Both the position numbers and the translations under genes were made by a program. Below the pieces are notes generated by a model. That model was not told the DNA's origin and did no database searches. It saw only the letters and a program-made list of their open reading frames with translations. Shown here piece by piece: positions 59,640 to 64,000 of a stretch of 64,000 nt of DNA (its first letter is position 1; each line of letters starts with the position of its first letter). The DNA is taken from contig JAMWET010001337.1 in NCBI GenBank assembly GCA_024036415.1, positions 42,501 to 106,500 of the forward strand, given 5' to 3'. The stretch comes from Prochilodus magdalenae. Lineage: Eukaryota; Chordata; Actinopteri; Characiformes; Prochilodontidae.

Positions 59640-59990
59640 GCGAGAGACAAACAGAGGGAGCAGTGAGATGGGTTTATCTGAGGGGCTGATACGGAAGAAA
59701 GGGAGAAAAGGGAGAGAGGGGGATGAGAGGGGAAGAGTAGATAAAGAGATGGAGAGAGTTTGTCTAAGGGATTGATACAGAAGAGAGGCAGTGGGGGGGA
59801 GGGCCAAGAGAGGAAAAGGGAGATAAAGTGACTGAGATCAAGAGCCAGACAAAACAGAGACAGGGAAAAAAGAGGGAAACCAATTACGGTAGCTTCCGAT
59901 TCTTGCGTTACCATGGGAACCTCCCACTGGAACTCCGTGGGAAAGAGCAGCTTCGGTCCCTTAGGACACACACACACACACACACACCAA
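59640..59990. repeat. Purine-rich tract and short (CA)n
   Basis: Bases 59640-59830 are mostly A and G on the plus strand (GGGAGAAAAGGGAGAGAGG and similar) without a regular unit. A pure (CA)n run of about 20 bases lies at 59967-59987. Confidence 0.75.
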
Positions 59991-60179
59991 TCACATATTC
60001 ACGTCGGGTTTATTAAATCCAGCTAAACCTCTGTGCTTCCAGACCAGCCCACTGAGATGATGATGTTAGAACGCAGCAGATCTTTAGAGGACTTTAAAGT
60101 ACAATTAGTTCAGATTTACAGTTGGACCCTGAGCTCCCGAGAAGAATATTAAGAGGAGGTGCAATAGTTCCAGTCCGGA

Positions 60180-62165
60180 GACGTCCAGGGTCCAAGTCTG
60201 AGCTCATTCCAAAGTCTTTGAGGAGTGAATCCGAGTAAAGTCCCGAGTCTTTGAGGTGTAAATCCAAAAGAAGCCTCTCTGAGATGTAAGTCCATGATGA
60301 GTCTGGAGTCTTTGGGTTGTGAGTCCGGGTCAAATCTTGAGTCTCTAGGGTGTCTTTGAGTCATCCTGAGTCTCTGTGGTGCAAGGCTCTGAGGTGTGAG
60401 TCCGTGTGAAGTCTCGAGACTCTGAGGAGTCACTGAGTTGCAAGTCCAAGATGAGTCTCGGGTTTCTAAGGTGTGCGACGAGTTTTGAGTCTCTGGGTTG
60501 TGAGTCTGAGTCAAATCTTGAGTCTCTAGGGGGTCTTTGAGTCATCCTGTGTCTCTTTGGTGCAAGAATCTGAGGTGTGAGTCCAAGACAAATCTCAAGT
60601 CACTGAGTTGCAAGTCCAAGATGAGTCTCAGGTTTCTAAGGTGTGAATGTGAGACGAGTTTCGAGTCTCTGGGTTGTGAGTCTGAGTCAAATCTTGAGTC
60701 TCTAGGGTGTCTCTGAGTCATCCTGTGTCTCTGTGGTGCAAGAATCTGAGGTGTGAGTCCAAGACAAATCTCAAGTCACTGAGTTGCAAGTCCAAGATGA
60801 GTCTCAGGTTACTATGGTGTGAGTGTGAGACGAGTTGTGAGTCTCTGGGTTGTGAGTCTGAGTCAAATCTTGAGTCTCTAGGGTGTCTCTAAATCATCCT
60901 GAGTCTCTGTGGTGCAGGGCTCTGAGGAGTGAATCCGTGTGAAGTCTCAAGACTCTGAGGAGTCCAAGACGAATCTCAAGTCGCTGAGTTGCAAGTTCAA
61001 GATGAGTCTCAGGTTTCTAAGGTGTGCAACAAGTTTCGACTCTCTTGGTTGTGAGTCTGAGTCAAATCTTGAGTCTCTAGGGTGTCTCTGAGTCATCCTG
61101 TGTCTCTGTGGTGCAAGAATCTGAGGCGTGAGTCCAAGACAAATCTCAAGTCACTGAGTTTCAAGTCCAAGATGAGTCTCAGGTTTCTAAGGTGTGCGAT
61201 GAGTTGTGAATCTCTTGGTTGTGAGTCTGAGTCAAATCTTGAGTCTCTAGGGTGTCTCTGAGTCATCCTGAGTCTCTGTGGTGCAAGAATCTGAGGTGTG
61301 AATCCGTGTGAAGTCTCGAGACTCTGAGGAGTCCAAGACGAATCTCAAGTCGCTGAGTTGCAAGTTCAAGATGAGTCTCAGGTTTCTAAGGTGTGCGACG
61401 AGTTTTGAGTCTCTGGGTTGTGAGTCTGAGTCAAATCTTGAGTCTCTAGGGTGTCTTTGAGTCATCCTGTGTCTCTTTGGTGCAAGAATCTGAGGTGTGA
61501 GTCCAAGACAAATCTCAAGTCACTGAGTTGCAAGTCCAAGATGAGTCTCAGGTTTCTAAGGTGTGAGACGAGATTCGAGTCTCTGGGTTGTGAGTCAAAT
61601 CTTGAGTGTCTAGGATGCATGTCTCGAGTCTCTATGGCACCAGTCTGAGTCAAGCCTCAAGTCTCTGGTGAGTAAATCTGAGTGAGATTTGGAGTCTCTG
61701 AGGTGGGAGTCAGAGTTGGGTTTTGAGTCACTAGATTGCCAGTCCAAGATGAGTCTCAAGTTTTTTAAGGTATGAATTTGAGACAAGTTTTGAGTCGTTG
61801 GGTTGTAAGTCTCTAGGGTGTCTAGGGTGTAAGTCTTGAGTCTCTGAGGTACAAATCTGAGTCAAGCCTGAAGTCTCGGAGGAGTGAATCCGAGATGAGT
61901 ATCAAGTCTCAGGTCACTGGGTTGCAAGTCCAAGATAAGTCTATAGTTTATGCGGGTGTTAGATGATTCTTGAGTCTCTGAGGTATGAGTCAGAGTCTTT
62001 GAGTCTCAAATCTGAGTCAAATATTGAGTGTGCTAGTCTGAGTTGAGTTTTTGAGGTGTGAGTCCTTAAAAGGTCTCTTGGTTTGGAATCCAAGTTGAAT
62101 GTCGAGTCTCTATGGGGCAAGTCTGGACTCTCTGAAGTGTACATCTGAGTCGAGTCTCTGGAAGA
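60180..62165. repeat. GAGTCTC-type minisatellite with ~180-190-bp higher-order period
   Basis: The short motif is about 22-26 bases of GAGTCTCTGAGGTGTGAGTC type. In 60340-61640 the motifs are ordered into a longer block marked by CTCTAGGGTGTCT(T/C)TGAGTC and CAAGTCCAAGATGAGTCTC, recurring about every 180-190 bases (near 60341, 60525, 60695, 60880, 61071, 61251, 61443). The outer parts (60180-60340, 61650-62165) are more diverged. A small related patch is at 63670-63830. Minus-strand open frames in it are incidental. Confidence 0.9.
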
Positions 62166-62459
62166 TTAGGCCAGTTTGCTTCTAGGAATCTCTAAACCAT
62201 GTGACCACGTTTATACACTGGCGAGCAAAAATACAACCCTCTTCCACAAAGAAAGGGACCTCAGCTATATTTAAAATATTACATAAACTAGCCGAGGCTA
62301 ACACTGTCGCTCACTAGAACAGTCCACGCTCGGCCTCCTTCTATTACCTGACCTACAGTGTTCAGCGTTCTGTAAACACACACACTCGGAAGATCCTTTC
62401 TCCCCTGGCTATTATCTTCCATTAAGAGAAGCTTCGCTTCCTTCTAAGTAAGCACACGC

Positions 62460-63230
62460 ACCTAGATTCACTACGCCGGCTGGGCCAAGAACTGGCTGGA
62501 AGATACCTTTAGAAAATATGACGCAGCAAGCTTGAGAAAAATAGTCCAAATTTCTGAGATATACCTTCAGAATTTTTGGGCTTAAACCCCAAGACTAGTT
62601 CGCGAAAGCTGGTTTTGCGTATTATGCTAATTAGAAAAATATCCAAGTAGGCCGAGCTTACTGGTCCCAAAGGCAAAGGGCTTTGGTTTGACCCAAGGAA
62701 CCTGGGAAAAATGTCATTTTGTCTGGCAAAATTTTGGTTTAGGAGTTATAAGCCAAAACGTGTTTTGGTTTGCTATAGCGCCACCTTGTGGCCAGTTGGT
62801 TCCATTTTTTGTGGCTGAGTCAGTTCACCCCTACCCAACCTTCAGTCCAAGTTAGGTGTCTCTAGGCCGTACGGTCTTTGCTCTATGACGCGTTTCAGCC
62901 GAGAAAACGATAATAAATATAGCCGCAAGCGGCAATTGGGGGTCCTAGCACGTAATAAGTCCACCGAGGCCCTTTGGACCAAAAATGGGAGGAGTCAAAC
63001 TGCTTTGGTGGTGTATAAAATATTCATTAAAGCCTTTAAAAAAACTGTAGCGTTCCAATTTGCCTGCCTGACCAGACTACTAGGCATGAACAAGTTGCGA
63101 ACAAGTGGGCGGAATTCAGGGTTTGGCTTTGCACCACTGTTCGGACACCATGGTTCGGTACGTGTTCGGTACAACACGGTTCTTTACCACCGCATACGGG
63201 GAGCCTAGCTGATGAAATGTAAATGCCAGC
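62460..63230. repeat. Dispersed teleost repeat (TATAGCCGCAAGCGG type)
   Basis: Blocks GCTATAGCGCCACCTTGTGG, CGTACGGTCTTTGCTCTATG and TATAGCCGCAAGCGGCAATT followed by GGGGGTCCTAGCAC are familiar from many fish genomes as part of one interspersed repeat. No second copy is present in this window. It is non-coding. Its class is not assigned. Confidence 0.5.
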
Positions 63231-63669
63231 TGCCTGGGTGATGGCTTTGGCTCTGTTTGCTTTCACATCTAGAGGCTTCTTGAAGGCAGCATGGGTTAGT
63301 ATTTGGACTAGCTCCTAGCTCCTGTGATTGGCACATCTGGGTGATGCTGTTGAATATATATGAATATATGAATTTTCGCATGTTCCAGTGTTACCGCACA
63401 CGTACCCTACAACTGCCAACCAACGCTGACACACTGTGCTTGTCCAAAGAACTTGCTCTTCATTGCTGTAGTGGTTCACGGGGAACCACACAGCACATTT
63501 GAAAGAAGCTGGCAGGCAGGTCTTCTGGCTTCGGCACTCACTATAGAGTGCCTGACTCAGAGTCAGATGTCAATCAACTTGAGCTAAGCTTGGCACAGCA
63601 TGTCGCTACCTTGCTAGCAACTTACATCTTAAGGATTCTGTGTGGAACTCACACCAACAAACATCACTC

Positions 63670-63830
63670 CAAGGGTCCACGCTCCAAGTCTGAGTTCACT
63701 CCCAAGTCTTTGAGGAGTGAATCCCAGTTAAACCTCACGTCTCTGAGGTGTAAATCTGAGTGAAGCCTCGAGACTGATGATGGGTCTGGAGTCTCTGGGT
63801 TACAAGACTAAGTCAGACCTCATGTCTCGG
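63670..63830. repeat. Outlying patch of the GAGTCTC minisatellite
   Basis: It carries GTCCACGCTCCAAGTCTGAG, AAGTCTTTGAGGAGTGAATC and TCTCTGAGGTGTAAATCTGA, which match the left edge of the main array at 60185-60265 rather than its centre. About 1.5 kb of unrelated sequence separates the two. Confidence 0.7.
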
Positions 63831-63859
63831 ACCACAAACATCACTCCTAGGGTAACTAG

Positions 63860-64000
63860 GCAACTAAAGGTCTTTTGCAAGGGATGGTGTTAATGTTCAT
63901 GAATCCACCATCAGGAACAGGCTGAACACCAGTGGTGTGCATGGTGGGTTTGTTAGGAGGGACAAGCCAGAAGAAAAATGTTCAGTGGACAGATGAGTCA
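63860..64000 (+). mobile_element. DNA transposon fragment at the window edge (Tc1-like?)
   Basis: The end of the window reads GAACAGGCTGAACACCAGTG, then GAAAAATGTTCAGTGGACAG and ATGAGTCA. A GTGGACAGATGAGTC block is typical of the region encoding WTDES in Tc1-like transposases, where the first catalytic Asp lies. The segment is cut by the window end, so this is tentative. Confidence 0.4.

Larger units (their letters stand above)
41917..64000 (-). other. 5' flanking intron of cacna1h (at least 22 kb), no exon found
   Basis: No sequence encoding the CaV3 N-terminal domain is recognisable on the minus strand here, so this stretch is taken to be part of the first large intron. It contains five tandem arrays and many transposon relics, listed separately. 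I recognise nothing at 42620-42790, 45275-45690, 46955-47440, 48535-49420, 52060-53050, 53500-55287, 56345-57227, 57945-59640, 62170-62460 and 63235-63670. A (GAT/GGC)n-like patch at 52440-52520 is simple sequence. It remains possible that an unrelated gene's short exons lie here unseen. Confidence 0.6.

Overview
This window is vertebrate, almost certainly teleost, genomic DNA. It has vertebrate-style GT-AG spliced exons, is saturated with Tc1/mariner-like relics, tRNA-headed SINEs, short inverted-repeat elements and long tandem arrays, and shows no bacterial or viral gene organisation. The only protein-coding gene I can support is on the minus strand: a T-type (CaV3) voltage-gated calcium channel alpha-1 subunit, best matched to CaV3.2 (cacna1h). 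The dispersed repeats would suit an otophysan fish, but that is a guess.

Gene layout (minus strand, 5' to 3', so coordinates descend): 41916-41799 (IS1), 40540-40407 (IS2-IS3), 37804-37707 (IS3-IS4 linker and IS4), 20218-20059 (IS5), 14319-14007 (pore turret and pore helix), 12362-12270 (selectivity filter and most of IS6), 7991-7349 (end of IS6 and most of the I-II linker), 2094-1748 (rest of the linker and start of IIS1). All eight exons have consensus splice sites, and every pair of neighbouring intron phases agrees (0, 2, 1, 2, 0, 0, 1, then 0 at the last donor). Together they hold 1906 coding bases, about 635 codons, covering all of repeat I, the I-II linker and the first residues of repeat II. 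The N-terminal exon must lie beyond base 64000, since I find no candidate between 41917 and 64000; the rest of repeats II-IV lies before base 1. Internal introns run from about 1.3 to 17.5 kb.

The non-coding part is dominated by tandem arrays of unrelated units: about 40 bp at 2.16-6.43 kb (with a ~421 bp higher-order repeat), about 568 bp at 31.9-35.1 kb, (GA)n at 39.4-40.15 kb, (TA)n at 44.65 kb, 82 bp at 45.7-46.95 kb, 14 bp at 47.77-48.39 kb (inside an inverted-repeat transposon), 115 bp at 49.4-51.9 kb, 135 bp at 57.2-57.6 kb and a GAGTCTC-type array at 60.2-62.2 kb. Between them lie decayed mobile elements: at least eight Tc1/mariner-like fragments, one compact non-autonomous Tc1-like element with perfect terminal repeats, a LINE 5' end, three SINE copies (two as a tail-to-tail inverted pair), an hAT-like miniature element, two probable gypsy-type LTR remnants and several families with multiple copies in the window.

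I see no new enzymatic or defence system. The points most worth a second look are the transposon-borne satellites, the roughly 800-nt polypyrimidine tract that the (GA)n array places in the channel pre-mRNA just after a donor site, a perfect 34-bp hairpin made from a transposase end, and the conserved histidine in the IS3-IS4 loop that marks the channel as CaV3.2-like. Boundaries of repeats are approximate (tens of bases) unless stated; exon boundaries are given to the base.
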